A stretch of DNA of 64,000 nt from Fluviicola sp. (GTDB lineage Bacteria > Bacteroidota > Bacteroidia > Flavobacteriales_D > Crocinitomicaceae): the NCBI GenBank assembly GCA_031260455.1, contig JAIRJW010000007.1, positions 1 through 64,000 on the forward strand, given 5' to 3'. Position numbers and translations under genes: made by a program. The notes under the pieces were generated by a model. That model made no database searches and was not told the DNA's origin. It was given only the letters and a program-made list of their open reading frames with translations. Below, piece after piece: positions 47,703-56,050 of the stretch (within the stretch, counting starts at the first letter, position 1; each line of letters begins with the position of its first letter).

Positions 47703-48613
47703 TTTATCAGTTGTTTATAGGTTAAACGAAAAGTGCTGTTTGCTAGTAGTAAATTGAATCTATCTGATTCAGTATGTTCTCTTGTATTGTATCTGAATAC
47801 GAATTCATCAACATACATCTGTAAATGTTTTTTGCTTGTGAAATGGTAGATACCAATAATACCACGCTTCAAAAGTGACCAAAAGCCCTCAATTGTATTC
47901 GTGTGGATTCTTCCGTTGACATATTCCCCGGAGTTATGCTTTACGAATGCATGATCGTAGATTCTTTTCAGTGAATTATATCCCAGGTATTCATCTGTAT
48001 ACATAGTGGCTGTATCTTTTACTACTTGAACGATCTCACTTGTTAGTGTAGTCGTTTTAGTATCATCAACTTTTTTGGCGTTTAATTTACCATTTCTTTC
48101 AACCATTCCGAATACAGGTGCTTTATCTTTTAAAGATCGTCCCTGTGAATTTGACACTTTCTTATCTGCATGGCGGTTTTTATTCTTACCACCAATGTAA
48201 GTTTCATCTGCTTCAACTTCGTTATCTAACTGGTTGTTGTTTTCAATACCAAAACAGTTGCGGATTCGTTGTAGCATGAACCAAGAAGACTTTTGTGTTA
48301 CATCAATATCTTTTGCAAGCTGAACGGAAGAAATACCTTTCTTATGAGAAGTAACAAGCCAAATAGCTAAGAACCATTTTTGTAGTGGAATCTTAGTATT
48401 ATCAAACATTGTTTCAGTCCTGGCATTGAAGTATTTACCTGTGTTTTTACAACGGTATTTATTACCTTTACATACATAGACTTTGGACGCATAATCAAAA
48501 GGAGAAACTACATCACTATTCCAACGTAGTTCCGTTAAATGGTCAATGCAAGTTTGTTCATCAGGAAAAGCTTTTAGCAGTTCTAAGATTGAGTTAAAGT
48601 CCTTGTTTATCAT
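47699..48613 (-). CDS. IS1595-family (ISXO2-like) transposase
   Basis: The 304-aa transposase has an N-terminal zinc-ribbon region (only CKGNKYRCKNTGKYF retained; the first Cys pair reads SPFDYASK) and a helix-turn-helix (SSVQLAKDIDVTQKSSWFML). The DDE/N catalytic core has Asp136 in VEADETYIGG, Asp207 in YTDEYLGY and Asn239/Glu242 in HTNTIEGFWSLLKRG. No frameshift. It starts 84 bp inside the right terminal repeat and is coupled to rhuM through an ATGA overlap. Confidence 0.92.
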   Translation of the reverse strand: MINKDFNSILELLKAFPDEQTCIDHLTELRWNSDVVSPFDYASKVYVCKGNKYRCKNTGKYFNARTETMFDNTKIPLQKWFLAIWLVTSHKKGISSVQLAKDIDVTQKSSWFMLQRIRNCFGIENNNQLDNEVEADETYIGGKNKNRHADKKVSNSQGRSLKDKAPVFGMVERNGKLNAKKVDDTKTTTLTSEIVQVVKDTATMYTDEYLGYNSLKRIYDHAFVKHNSGEYVNGRIHTNTIEGFWSLLKRGIIGIYHFTSKKHLQMYVDEFVFRYNTREHTESDRFNLLLANSTFRLTYKQLIK

Positions 48614-48708
48614 TGTCTCACGTTATTGATGAAACAAATATAGAACTTATTTACACTAAAAACAAATTGTTTTGGTGTAGAATTGTATATAATTACCTAA
48701 AAAAATTC

Positions 48709-50085
48709 ATGAAATATTTTATTGGTTTTATAGTGCTTGTGGCAATAGTTTTAACAACTACTACCGGCTGTAAGAAGAAGAACTTATTTGGCGATGGCAA
48801 TTTGAATTTTTCAACAGACACCTTAATTTTTGATACCGTTTTCACTACAATTGGCTCTACCACAAAGTATTTCAAGATTTACAATCCGCAAAATAAAGCT
48901 TTAAAAATTACCGAAGTCCAGTTAATGGGTGGTTCCAATTCCCCCTTTAAATTAAACTTAGATGGCTTGCAAGGAACTAGTTTTTCTGACTTAGAAATTG
49001 AAAAAGGAGATAGTTTATTTTGTTTTGTGGAAGTAAAATTATCTGTCAATGGGCAAAATTTACCCTTAATTGTGGAAGATTCTGTTCGATTTAGAACCAA
49101 TGGAGAAGATCAATACGTGAAACTGGTGGTTTGGGGGCAGGATATGTACTACCATAACAAAGAGATTATGACCACACAAACATGGGCAACGGACAAGCCT
49201 CATGTAATATATGGTTATGCCGCAATTGATTCTGCACAAACACTCAATATTATAGGGGGAACAAAAATTTATCTGCACAAAGGCGCTATTCTCTGGAACT
49301 ACAAAGGAACTTTAAACATTGACGGCGACTATAATAATAAGGTAATTATTCAGGGAGACCGGTTGGAAGCATCCTATAAAGATGTTCCGGGACAATACTA
49401 CGGAATCTACATGCAGGAAGCCAGACCTTCCATGATCGATAACACAGTCATTAAAAATTCGATTGCCGGTGTTCATGTTTATTTGCGGGATCAGACATTT
49501 AATCAAAATACACTAACGATTTCCAACACCGAGATATTCAATGCGGCCAGCTACGGAATATTCTTGTACGACGGACCGAAAGTATATGGTGAAAATGTAT
49601 TGGTTCACAGCACCGGTGTTCATTCCTTGTTGGTTATACAGGGGGCAGATTTTACGTTTAATCAATGTGATTTCCTTGGATACGGAAGTGGAGAGGGTTC
49701 AACACCAGCTGTAGGAATCTCGAATTACTACACTAGTACCCAAGGAACAACTGTAGCGCAGATCCCAAATGCCAACTTTAATAATTGTGTTATTTATGGA
49801 AGCAGCGGTGAGCATCTGGCCATTGATACCATTCAACCAGGAGGATTGCAATTAAATTTCCATTTTAAAAAATGTGTGATCTTAAAATCAAACCTAGGCA
49901 ATTCGATGTTCGAAAATTGTAATTCCGCCAATCCTTTGTTCATTAATCCAAGCGGTGATAATTATAAATTCTACGGTGCATCCAGTTTGAACAATACCGG
50001 AGATCCAACAACAGTATCATTTGATATAACAGGTTTTCCAAGACCTGATCTGACGCATCCGGATATCGGGGTTTACAACAATTAA
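48709..50085 (+). CDS. Right-handed parallel beta-helix lipoprotein, start region displaced by a transposon
   Basis: Start ATG at 48709 gives a 458-aa lipoprotein (signal VLTTTTGCKKK, Cys21). An N-terminal ~130-residue Ig-like/abnormal-spindle-like domain (DTVFTTIGSTTKYFKIYN) is followed by a right-handed parallel beta-helix (about residues 165-400; VIKNSIAGVHVYL, ISNTEIFNAASYGIFLYD, VLVHSTGVHSLLVI). The end reads PRPDLTHPDIGVYNN. An outer-membrane-attached surface or polysaccharide-linked role is likely. The transposon's right end is only 11 bp upstream of the ATG, so the native promoter and leader are on the far side; expression may now depend on the transposon end. The coding sequence itself is intact. 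Confidence 0.85.
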   Translation: MKYFIGFIVLVAIVLTTTTGCKKKNLFGDGNLNFSTDTLIFDTVFTTIGSTTKYFKIYNPQNKALKITEVQLMGGSNSPFKLNLDGLQGTSFSDLEIEKGDSLFCFVEVKLSVNGQNLPLIVEDSVRFRTNGEDQYVKLVVWGQDMYYHNKEIMTTQTWATDKPHVIYGYAAIDSAQTLNIIGGTKIYLHKGAILWNYKGTLNIDGDYNNKVIIQGDRLEASYKDVPGQYYGIYMQEARPSMIDNTVIKNSIAGVHVYLRDQTFNQNTLTISNTEIFNAASYGIFLYDGPKVYGENVLVHSTGVHSLLVIQGADFTFNQCDFLGYGSGEGSTPAVGISNYYTSTQGTTVAQIPNANFNNCVIYGSSGEHLAIDTIQPGGLQLNFHFKKCVILKSNLGNSMFENCNSANPLFINPSGDNYKFYGASSLNNTGDPTTVSFDITGFPRPDLTHPDIGVYNN

Positions 50086-50160
50086 TCAAATCAATTATTT
50101 CAATTTCTTATGATGAAATTCTTGTTTTAATGAAGATTGATCATAATTAGTATTTTATTT

Positions 50161-50899
50161 GGTTCAAGATTAGTTAAGTTTGTTTTTTCTTAGATTATTT
50201 AGCAAAAATAGGTATAAATTTTGGTTTCTAAAATTATACCTAAACTCACATTCTTTGATATGCAAATAAAAGGTATTTTTATTCATTCCTCGAAACTTTT
50301 CCAAGCGTACTTTACACAGACCCCAAAAGTTCTCAATCCCATTAATATGGTTATTTCCATCGGCAAATTCATTCTCTCCGTGCCGCACTCTGTGGTGTTT
50401 TTTGTAACCATAATTTACCAGTCCGTCATAGGTTTTAAAACCATCCGTATAAAGCACGGAATAGGGGGTTACTTTTTCCTTTATTATGGGTAATAACTCG
50501 CTCATAGAGCAGTTTTTCACGATTTGGGTGTACACTTTATCGCCTCGTTTCAGCATCCCGAAAACAGGTATTTTTCCTCGTGCTCCTCTGCCTCTTTTCC
50601 CCCGAACTCGGCGTGCTCCGAAGTAACTTTCATCCAATTCCAATTCTCCATTTTCAAATGGACTTTCGGCTTCGCAAATTTCAGCAATACGATAATGTAT
50701 TTTGTTAAAAATATTATTTATCGTGATCCGATTTAATCCGGTAAATTCGGCTACTTTTTTTGCTTCTATATCAAGGCAAAAAAGGCGTAAAACAGTACGA
50801 AATTTTTCCTCCGAAATCTTGGATCGAAAAAAATATTTATTACTCATTGCTTTTCAATTAGTTATGTAAAGATAATCATTACTTAACTAATCTTGAACC
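50161..50899. mobile_element. Second IS1595-family insertion sequence
   Basis: Perfect 18-bp terminal inverted repeats GGTTCAAGATTAGTTAAG (50161-50178 and the reverse complement of 50882-50899) bound a 739-bp element with one transposase gene. The 8 bp outside the ends (TTTTATTT and TTATATAA) do not match, so the target duplication is lost or the element has been rearranged. It differs in sequence from the larger transposon upstream and lies 75 bp past the beta-helix gene. Confidence 0.88.
50170..50847 (-). CDS. IS1595-family transposase (short type)
   Basis: This 225-aa transposase has a short N-terminal helix-turn-helix (AEFTGLNRITINNIFNKI) instead of the zinc-ribbon version. The catalytic residues are visible: Asp in LELDESYFGARR, Asp in LYTDGFKTYDGL and Asn/Glu in HINGIENFWGLCKVRL. 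It nearly fills the element, and the frame is intact. Its length and layout match the compact IS1595 subgroups (IS1016/ISNwi1-like); exact group not determined. Confidence 0.9.
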   Translation of the reverse strand: MSNKYFFRSKISEEKFRTVLRLFCLDIEAKKVAEFTGLNRITINNIFNKIHYRIAEICEAESPFENGELELDESYFGARRVRGKRGRGARGKIPVFGMLKRGDKVYTQIVKNCSMSELLPIIKEKVTPYSVLYTDGFKTYDGLVNYGYKKHHRVRHGENEFADGNNHINGIENFWGLCKVRLEKFRGMNKNTFYLHIKECEFRYNFRNQNLYLFLLNNLRKNKLN

Positions 50900-50984
50900 T
50901 TATATAAAAAACAAGGTGCTTTCTCAAAAGTAGACAGCCCCTTCAACTTTTGTTAAGATTTCTCAAACAATATTTTCCGTAAGC

Positions 50985-51013
50985 TTGCCGTTATGCTATT
51001 TCTCCTATTTTTG
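50985..51013 (+). promoter_or_regulatory. Promoter of bamD (-33 TTG, -7 TATTTTTG)
   Basis: TTG at 50985-50987 and TATTTTTG at 51006-51013 are 18 bp apart, a good match to the Bacteroidota consensus. The -7 element ends only 5 bp before the ATG at 51019, so the predicted transcript would start at or next to the start codon. Confidence 0.65.
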
Positions 51014-51018
51014 TCGTC

Positions 51019-51810
51019 ATGAAATGGACTTTCTTAATTCTTACAATCCTGTCATTCGCAAGTTGTAGTTCTTATAACAGTATATTAAAATCGGATGATT
51101 ATGAAGCGAAATTTGCGGAAGCTAACCGGCTTTACGATGGTGAAAAATACGAGCGGTGTGTAGCACTTTACGAGCAGGTTTATCAGAGAAGTCCCAAAAC
51201 GCCTCAGGGAGAAATATCATTTTATCGTTTGGGGAAAGCGTCCTTTAAGATTGAAGACTGGTATCTGGCCAGTTACTATCTGAGTGCTTTCCAGGCAAAA
51301 TTCCCATATTCGTCGAAAGTCGAAGAAACCATGTTCCTGGCGGCAGTATGTTCCGTTAAGAATAGCCCGGAGGCCGCATTGGACCAGCAAGATACAGAAG
51401 TGGCGTTGAATGACCTTCAAAGTTTTGTGACTCGTTTTCCGAACTCCGAATATTTGGATACCTGTAATGTGATTATGGACAAGCTGCGCTACAAGTTGGA
51501 AACGAAAGAAATGATGAACGTGCGTTTGTATTCCAAAACTGAAAACTACCGCGCAGCAGTGGTGAGTTCGGAGGCTTTCCTGGATAATTACCCGAGATCA
51601 GGCTACCGGGAAGAGGCATGGGCTGTTTTGCTGCGAAATTCGTTTCATTTGGCATTAAATAGTGTGGATTCGAAAATTGAGGATAGAATTGCAAAAACGA
51701 CTGAGCGATTTAATATTTTTCTTGTAGAATTCCCAAATTCGGACTATCTTCGCGAATTCGAGGGGTATGTTGAAAAATTGAAAAAAATCGATGTTCCCGC
51801 ATCTAACTAG
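51019..51810 (+). CDS. bamD: Outer membrane assembly lipoprotein BamD
   Basis: This 263-aa lipoprotein (lipobox FASCSS, Cys near residue 16) consists of about five TPR repeats (KFAEANRLYDGEKYERCVALYEQV, EISFYRLGKASFKIEDW, AVVSSEAFLDNYPRSGYREEA). That is the YfiO/BamD arrangement. BamD is an essential part of the BAM complex that inserts outer-membrane beta-barrels. It heads a conserved run with the omega-like, coaBC, DUF4835 and recN genes, 15 bp before the omega-like gene. Confidence 0.9.
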   Translation: MKWTFLILTILSFASCSSYNSILKSDDYEAKFAEANRLYDGEKYERCVALYEQVYQRSPKTPQGEISFYRLGKASFKIEDWYLASYYLSAFQAKFPYSSKVEETMFLAAVCSVKNSPEAALDQQDTEVALNDLQSFVTRFPNSEYLDTCNVIMDKLRYKLETKEMMNVRLYSKTENYRAAVVSSEAFLDNYPRSGYREEAWAVLLRNSFHLALNSVDSKIEDRIAKTTERFNIFLVEFPNSDYLREFEGYVEKLKKIDVPASN

Positions 51811-51825
51811 TAAATAAATAGAAGA

Positions 51826-52143
51826 ATGAGCTTCAAAAACAACAATGCTGAGCGTTCAACGGTAACACGTGATACGATTGATTTGGAACAAGGTACAGGT
51901 AATATCTACGAATCAATTGTAGTATTGTCTAAAAGAGCAAATCAGATCAGCTCTTCGATGAAAGAAGAATTGACTGCAAAATTGCAGGAATTTGCTTCAT
52001 CAACAGATAATCTGGAAGAGATTTTTGAAAACCGCGAGCAGATTGAAATTTCCCGTTTTTATGAGAAACTTCCGAAGCCGGTTGCCGTTGCAATTGAAGA
52101 GTTGAAAGAAGGACAAATCTATACGAGAAAAAATCAAGAGTAA
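51826..52143 (+). CDS. rpoZ: RNA polymerase omega-subunit family protein (Bacteroidota type)
   Basis: This 105-aa protein has the RpoZ-like core TGNIYESIVVLSKRANQISSSMKEEL. A helical C-terminal tail (EEIFENREQIEISRFYEKLPKPVAVAIEELKEGQIY) is typical of the Bacteroidota version. Omega stabilises beta' during RNA polymerase assembly. The location between bamD and coaBC agrees with its genomic place in other Flavobacteriia. It starts 15 bp after bamD and is 10 bp before coaBC. Confidence 0.85.
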   Translation: MSFKNNNAERSTVTRDTIDLEQGTGNIYESIVVLSKRANQISSSMKEELTAKLQEFASSTDNLEEIFENREQIEISRFYEKLPKPVAVAIEELKEGQIYTRKNQE

Positions 52144-52153
52144 ATAAACTCCT

Positions 52154-53356
52154 ATGTCTTTAGAAGGAAAAAAGATTCTGGTTGGTGTTACTGGCGGAAT
52201 CGCAGCGTATAAGATTGCTTCCTTCGTAAGATTGTTAAAGAAACAAGGGGCAGAAGTCAGATGTATGATGACTCCTGCCTCTTTTGATTTTATTACGCCG
52301 CTGACTTTGTCAACCTTGTCGGGTTCTCCCGTCGGAACCGGATTTTCTGATTCGAAAACAGGAGAATGGACCAATCATGTGGAATGGGCACTTTGGGCAG
52401 ATGTGATGATTTTTGCACCGGTTACAGCCAGTTCCCTGGCTAAGATGGCACATGGCTTTTCCGATAACTTCCTGATGGCAACTTACCTGAGTGCGAAATG
52501 CCCGGTATTTATAGCCCCGGCTATGGATCTGGATATGTACCAGCATCCGGTGACCAAAGAAAATATCGGTCGCCTGGAGTCATTCGGTTACACGATTATT
52601 CCGGCTGAAAACGGCTTTTTAGCCAGTGGTCTGGATGGGCAGGGACGAATGGCCGAACCGGAAGTACTCCTGCAATACCTGACAGATCATTTTCACCGTG
52701 ATGGGCGTTTTTACGGAAAGAAAGTATTGATTACCGCTGGCCCGACACACGAAGCAATTGACCCGGTGCGATTTATCGGGAATCATTCGTCCGGAAAAAT
52801 GGGATTTGCACTTGCTGAAGCTGCTACATCCAAAGGAGCGGAAGTCATCCTGGTGAGTGGCCCGACCCATTTGAAAACAGCTCACAGACAAATCAGGGTT
52901 GTTCCGGTAACTTCAGCTTTGCAAATGCTAGAAGCGGTTCAGAACCACTGGGAACAGGCCGATTGGGGGATTTTTGCCTCAGCGGTTGCGGATTACCGGC
53001 CAACGGTTGCTGCTAACCAGAAGATCAAAAAAACAGAGGAAAATCTGCATATTGACCTGGAGAAAAACCCGGATATTCTTTCCTGGGCATCTGCCAACCG
53101 AAAAGCACAGAAAGTTGTGGGATTTGCGCTGGAAACACAAAATGGGCTGGATTATGCCCGGGGTAAACTGGAAAAGAAGAAACTGGATGCGATTGTACTC
53201 AACGAAATAGGAGAGCCGGGCGTTGGTTTCGGAACGGATACGAATTCAGTTAAATTAATCTTTAAAAGCAATAAAATACGTAGCTTTGAGTTACAGTCAA
53301 AACAAGAATTGGCTTTCTCGTTGTTGAATGAATTGATGAATAATTTGTATGAATAA
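52154..53356 (+). CDS. coaBC: Bifunctional phosphopantothenoylcysteine decarboxylase / phosphopantothenate-cysteine ligase
   Basis: The 400-aa protein carries CoaC in the N-terminal half: a flavoprotein fold with GVTGGIAAYKIASFVRLLK, the active-site His in NHVEWALWAD, FAPVTASSLAKMAHG and APAMDLDMYQHP. CoaB is in the C-terminal half (ITAGPTHEAIDPVRFIGNHS SGKMG, and the AVADYRP motif; spaced only to show two motifs). It performs two consecutive steps of coenzyme A synthesis. It overlaps the DUF4835 gene by 8 bp, so translational coupling is likely. Confidence 0.95.
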   Translation: MSLEGKKILVGVTGGIAAYKIASFVRLLKKQGAEVRCMMTPASFDFITPLTLSTLSGSPVGTGFSDSKTGEWTNHVEWALWADVMIFAPVTASSLAKMAHGFSDNFLMATYLSAKCPVFIAPAMDLDMYQHPVTKENIGRLESFGYTIIPAENGFLASGLDGQGRMAEPEVLLQYLTDHFHRDGRFYGKKVLITAGPTHEAIDPVRFIGNHSSGKMGFALAEAATSKGAEVILVSGPTHLKTAHRQIRVVPVTSALQMLEAVQNHWEQADWGIFASAVADYRPTVAANQKIKKTEENLHIDLEKNPDILSWASANRKAQKVVGFALETQNGLDYARGKLEKKKLDAIVLNEIGEPGVGFGTDTNSVKLIFKSNKIRSFELQSKQELAFSLLNELMNNLYE

Positions 53357-54248
53357 AATTCTGTCCCTGTTATTTTTGGCGCTTTTGACCAAAGGTTATT
53401 CCCAGGAATTAAACTGCCAGGTTACGATCGTTACAAACATTAAAACGGAGGTTACTTCAGCTGAAAAGGAATTGTTTGACCAGATCAAACAAGTGATTAC
53501 CGATCTGATGAACAATACGAAGTGGACCGAGGAGAAATTCAAGGTGGAAGAACGTATTAACTGCCAGTTGCAGTTGCAGATCAATACGATTAACAACGGA
53601 GATTTTACGGGGTCTATTCAGGTGCAGTCCAGCCGTCCTGTTTATAATTCTTCCTACAATACGACTTTGTTTAACTTTCAGGACGATAACCTGGAATTTT
53701 CCTATTCGCGTAACACCGTTTTGTTGTATGCAAAAAACCAGTTCCGGGATAATTTGTCTTCCATCCTTGCATTTTATGCCTATTACATCCTTGCACTGGA
53801 TTTTGATTCATTCTCACTTCAGGGAGGGACAAAGTATTTCCAGGAAGCGCAGCAAATTGTTTCCAATGCGCAAACTTCTTCCGGAAAAGGCTGGAAATCC
53901 AACGAACAGGGAAAGAAAAACCGGTACTGGTTGGTGGAAAATGCCATGCAGCAATTATTTGAACCTCTGAGAGAATGTTACTACGAGTATCACCGTCTGG
54001 GAATGGATCACTTGTACGATAAGCCGGATGTGGCGAAACAGGTTATTTATACCGCTTTGGACAAGTTGTCTAAAATTGCATCGGCACGGCCGAATTCCAT
54101 CAACATCATCAATTTTGCGTATTGTAAGATGAATGAGTTGAAAAATCTGTATTCCCTGTCCAAACCGGAAGAAAAGACACAGATTGTAACCGTTCTGAAA
54201 AAGCTGGATCCTGCGAATTCCAGCAAATACGAGGAAATTTTAAACTGA
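53349..54248 (+). CDS. DUF4835-family protein (PorD-like)
   Basis: This 299-aa secreted protein has a signal peptide (LLFLALLTKGYSQ) and the family features: CQVTIVTNIKTEV, FKVEERINCQLQL, and YAYYILALDFDSFSLQGGTKYFQ-like motifs. DUF4835 proteins are Bacteroidota-wide; the P. gingivalis member PorD is linked to the type IX secretion system. It overlaps coaBC by 8 bp and recN by 1 bp (TGATG). A periplasmic role in envelope or T9SS biogenesis is likely, by family. Confidence 0.87.
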   Translation: MNKILSLLFLALLTKGYSQELNCQVTIVTNIKTEVTSAEKELFDQIKQVITDLMNNTKWTEEKFKVEERINCQLQLQINTINNGDFTGSIQVQSSRPVYNSSYNTTLFNFQDDNLEFSYSRNTVLLYAKNQFRDNLSSILAFYAYYILALDFDSFSLQGGTKYFQEAQQIVSNAQTSSGKGWKSNEQGKKNRYWLVENAMQQLFEPLRECYYEYHRLGMDHLYDKPDVAKQVIYTALDKLSKIASARPNSINIINFAYCKMNELKNLYSLSKPEEKTQIVTVLKKLDPANSSKYEEILN

Positions 54249-55894
54249 TGCTGAAATCTCTTTCCGTTCAAAACTTTGCCTTAATCGAACATGTTTCTCT
54301 TGATTTTCATAAAGGGTTGCATGTTATTACTGGTGAAACCGGTTCGGGGAAATCCATTTTATTGGGAGCTTTGAACCTGATTTTGGGAGAACGCTCGGAT
54401 TTTTCAGTGATCCGTGACCCGGGAAAAAAAACAGTAGTAGAAGCTGTTTTTGAACCGGGTTCGAATTTCAAAGAATGGTTTGCTGAAGAAGATATTGATT
54501 GGGATACTGAAACGGTAATCAGGAGGGAAATTACCAGTCAGGGAAAATCCCGTTCCTTTATCAATGATACTCCGGTTCAGTTGAGCCAGCTTAAAGAACT
54601 CACGGAACAATTGGTGTATATTCACTCGCAGCATGAAACGCTGGAGATTAAGAAAACAAAATTTCAGTTCGATTTGCTGGATGCTTACGGTGATGGACTG
54701 GAACTGGCAAGCCGGGTTTCACATTTGTATCAGCAGGTTCAGCGCTTGTATGCTTCCAAAGAGCAGGCGGAGCAGGCAAAATCCAGTCAGTTGCAGGAAT
54801 TGGATTACGTTCGCTTTCAATTGAATGAACTGGAGCAGCTGGATCTCGACAAGGTAAATTACGAAAGTCTGGAACAGGATTTTTCGAAACTTTCGCGAAT
54901 TGACGATCTGAAAGAGGCTTATGCTTCCGTTACAGTGGCGATTGATCAGGAAAGCGGAGCTGCTGACATATTGAGAAGATTGAAATCCCATATTGATAAA
55001 TGGAAAAATGCAGATCTGGATCTGGAAGCTATTTCATCGCGTTTGAATGAGGTGATTGTTGAGCTGGGAGATATTTCCCGTGATTCGGACAGGCAGTTGA
55101 ACCAATTGGAAGGAGATCCCGAAGCATTTTTCCGCCTGACACAATTGTTGGATGAATACAATAAAATACTCAGGAAGCATCACGCTTCAACACAGGAAGA
55201 ACTGATCGGCTACCGCAATTCACTGAATGAAAAAATGAACGGTTTTACCTTCTCAGATGAACGTATTGCTGGGCTGACTTTGGAAATAGAAACAAAGGAA
55301 AAAGAATTGGAGCAACTTTCATTCGAATTATATGAAAAGCGTTCAGCTGTCATTCCTGAACTGGAAATTTACCTGCTCGACTTATTGAGCGAAATGAAAA
55401 TGGAGCATTCCCGTTTTCAGATTGTCCTGAACAAGCTCGATAGGTTAGATACTAACGGAGGAATGACTATTCAAATCCTGTTTTCAGCGAACAGGGGATT
55501 GGATTTGAAACCGATTGAACGAGCTGCCAGCGGAGGAGAATTATCGCGTGTCATGCTGGCAATCCAATTGGTGATGAGCGGAAAAAAATCCCTTCCGACA
55601 CTGATTCTCGATGAAATCGATACGGGGGTCTCCGGAGAAGTAGCCCTGAGAATGGGGAAATTGCTGAAAGAAATGGGAAAACATTTGCAAGTATTTGCGA
55701 TTACACATTTGCCACAGGTTGCTGCGAAGGGAGATTTTCATTTCGAAGTATCAAAATCACATGAAAACGGCCAAACCATTTCTCGTATTGAGCAGTTAAA
55801 CAAAGAACAGCGTATTGAAGCACTTGCCAAGCTTATTTCCGGGGAACAGGTTACAGACCTGGCACGGTTTTCGGCAATTGAACTCATGAATTAG
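54248..55894 (+). CDS. recN: DNA repair protein RecN
   Basis: This 548-aa SMC-like ATPase has Walker A GETGSGKS near residue 30 and a long coiled coil (about residues 160-360). The C-terminal head has AASGGELSRVMLAIQLV (signature) and TLILDEIDTGVSGEVA (Walker B and D loop). RecN helps join broken DNA ends in recombinational repair. It overlaps the DUF4835 gene by one base. The coiled coil is standard length. Confidence 0.96.
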   Translation: MLKSLSVQNFALIEHVSLDFHKGLHVITGETGSGKSILLGALNLILGERSDFSVIRDPGKKTVVEAVFEPGSNFKEWFAEEDIDWDTETVIRREITSQGKSRSFINDTPVQLSQLKELTEQLVYIHSQHETLEIKKTKFQFDLLDAYGDGLELASRVSHLYQQVQRLYASKEQAEQAKSSQLQELDYVRFQLNELEQLDLDKVNYESLEQDFSKLSRIDDLKEAYASVTVAIDQESGAADILRRLKSHIDKWKNADLDLEAISSRLNEVIVELGDISRDSDRQLNQLEGDPEAFFRLTQLLDEYNKILRKHHASTQEELIGYRNSLNEKMNGFTFSDERIAGLTLEIETKEKELEQLSFELYEKRSAVIPELEIYLLDLLSEMKMEHSRFQIVLNKLDRLDTNGGMTIQILFSANRGLDLKPIERAASGGELSRVMLAIQLVMSGKKSLPTLILDEIDTGVSGEVALRMGKLLKEMGKHLQVFAITHLPQVAAKGDFHFEVSKSHENGQTISRIEQLNKEQRIEALAKLISGEQVTDLARFSAIELMN

Positions 55895-56050
55895 AAATTC
55901 AAAATGTAAGAGTCACATTTATTTGAAGCCAGGCATACCTGTCTGACCGGCAGAAGAAAAGGCCGGAGCGCCCGCTTCAAAGATTCATAGGTCCGAATTA
56001 TTTCCAAAAACGAGGGATAGTAAAGACTTTTTACCCTATCTTTAAAATCT

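Larger units (their letters stand above)
45785..48697. mobile_element. IS1595-family transposon with radC-like and rhuM passengers
   Basis: The ends are inverted repeats starting GGTAATTATATAC: 13 identical bases, 19 of 23 overall (45785-45807 and the reverse complement of 48675-48697). Exact 8-bp direct repeats TAAAAAAA flank both sides (45777-45784 and 48698-48705), as expected for IS1595-family transposition. Inside, in order: a frameshifted radC-like gene (plus), a bidirectional terminator palindrome, rhuM (minus) and the ISXO2-like transposase (minus). The total is 2913 bp. IS1595-family members are known to carry passenger genes. The intact transposase frame and perfect duplication indicate a recent insertion. 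Confidence 0.9.

Noticed and set aside
48613..48708. Longer start of the beta-helix lipoprotein gene at 48613
   Set aside because: The added 32 codons come from the transposon end; the lipoprotein signal begins at 48709.
55895..56050. Small coding frame or repeat in the gap after recN (GACCGGCAG-rich)
   Set aside because: The stretch is GC-richer and resembles a dispersed repeat, but only one copy is in the window and no symmetric structure is convincing.
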